A DNA stretch of 43,560 bases, from contig DYKG01000030.1 of NCBI GenBank assembly GCA_020722725.1, forward strand, positions 1 to 43,560. The letters run 5' to 3'. Positions within the stretch are counted from its first letter, which is position 1, and every line of letters starts with the position of its first letter. The notes below the pieces were generated by a model, which searched no databases, had not been told where the DNA came from, and was given only the letters and a program-made list of their open reading frames with translations. A program made the position numbers and the translations under genes. Of the stretch, positions 43,486 through 43,560 are shown piece by piece. This DNA is from Candidatus Methylomirabilis sp. Its GTDB lineage: Bacteria; Muiribacteriota; Ozemobacteria; Ozemobacterales; Ozemobacteraceae.

Positions 43486-43560
43486 TAAGAACGGGTAATT
43501 TATTTTGAAAGGCTATGTTCGCATTAAAGTATGAAGTCTTCTCGCCCGAGCGCCACACGC

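Noticed and set aside
1..43560. CRISPR array, insertion sequence, prophage or toxin-antitoxin pair
   Set aside because: No regularly spaced direct repeats, transposase, integrase, phage structural gene or recognisable toxin/antitoxin pair was seen on either strand.

Overview
The window reads as a chromosomal segment of a didermic (Gram-negative-type), motile or surface-sensing bacterium. It has signal-anchored and secreted proteins, an O-antigen-type sugar-nucleotide and glycan cluster, a complete chemotaxis operon, FtsH, RNase PH and RdgB. No rRNA, tRNA, CRISPR array, IS element or phage gene was seen. No single gene fixes the phylum. The mix of CheD plus two CheC/CheX-type phosphatases, many HEAT/TPR proteins, SpoIIE-type phosphatase remnants and an archaeal-type riboflavin-kinase-like protein would suit a poorly cultivated deep-branching phylum, but that is a guess.

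Layout. (1) 1-8.8 kb, minus strand: a tightly overlapping ten-gene operon, visibly more AT-rich than what follows. It runs from a Wzx-type flippase through five methyltransferase and glycosyltransferase genes to a dTDP-3-amino-3,6-dideoxyhexose module (FdtA-like ketoisomerase, DegT-type transaminase, RfbA). (2) 8.8-14.9 kb, plus strand: a divergent promoter pair, then radical SAM, GT2, a TolB-like propeller protein, an NFACT/RqcH-type protein and a secreted protein. (3) 14.9-15.3 kb: degraded inverted repeats. (4) 15.2-20.2 kb: a consensus promoter driving a three-gene overlapping operon of a diverged DnaB-like ATPase, a TPR protein and a HEAT protein, function unknown. (5) 20.2-20.95 kb: a repeat-rich gap. 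(6) 20.95-31.1 kb: the chemotaxis operon cheD-RR-cheC/X-cheX-cheA-cheW-mcp-cheR-cheB, a frameshifted receiver-domain gene, and a cheY with its own promoter. It ends in a strong bidirectional terminator. (7) 31.1-39.6 kb, minus strand: ftsH, HEAT protein, a small secreted protein, MBL hydrolase, a riboflavin-kinase-like (DUF120-type) protein, a lysine-rich secreted protein, rdgB-rph, and a PilZ protein. (8) 39.6-43.5 kb, plus strand: inverted repeats, a second CheW-like protein, a rubredoxin of only 52 aa, a membrane-anchored FKBP, and two tandem decayed SpoIIE/RsbU-type phosphatase genes.

How the genes work together. The minus-strand cluster at the left would make and export a short, probably methylated glycan carrying Fuc3N or Qui3N. 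The chemotaxis operon encodes a full adaptation system (CheR, CheB, CheD) and two candidate CheY-P phosphatases. The PilZ and second CheW-like proteins add c-di-GMP and receptor-coupling inputs. The most novel-looking parts are the DnaB-like/TPR/HEAT operon, the CheA architecture (two HPt domains plus a GspE-N-like module), the RibK-like protein, and a family of intergenic repeats lying upstream of signalling genes. All functions are read from sequence motifs by eye; no database search was run.
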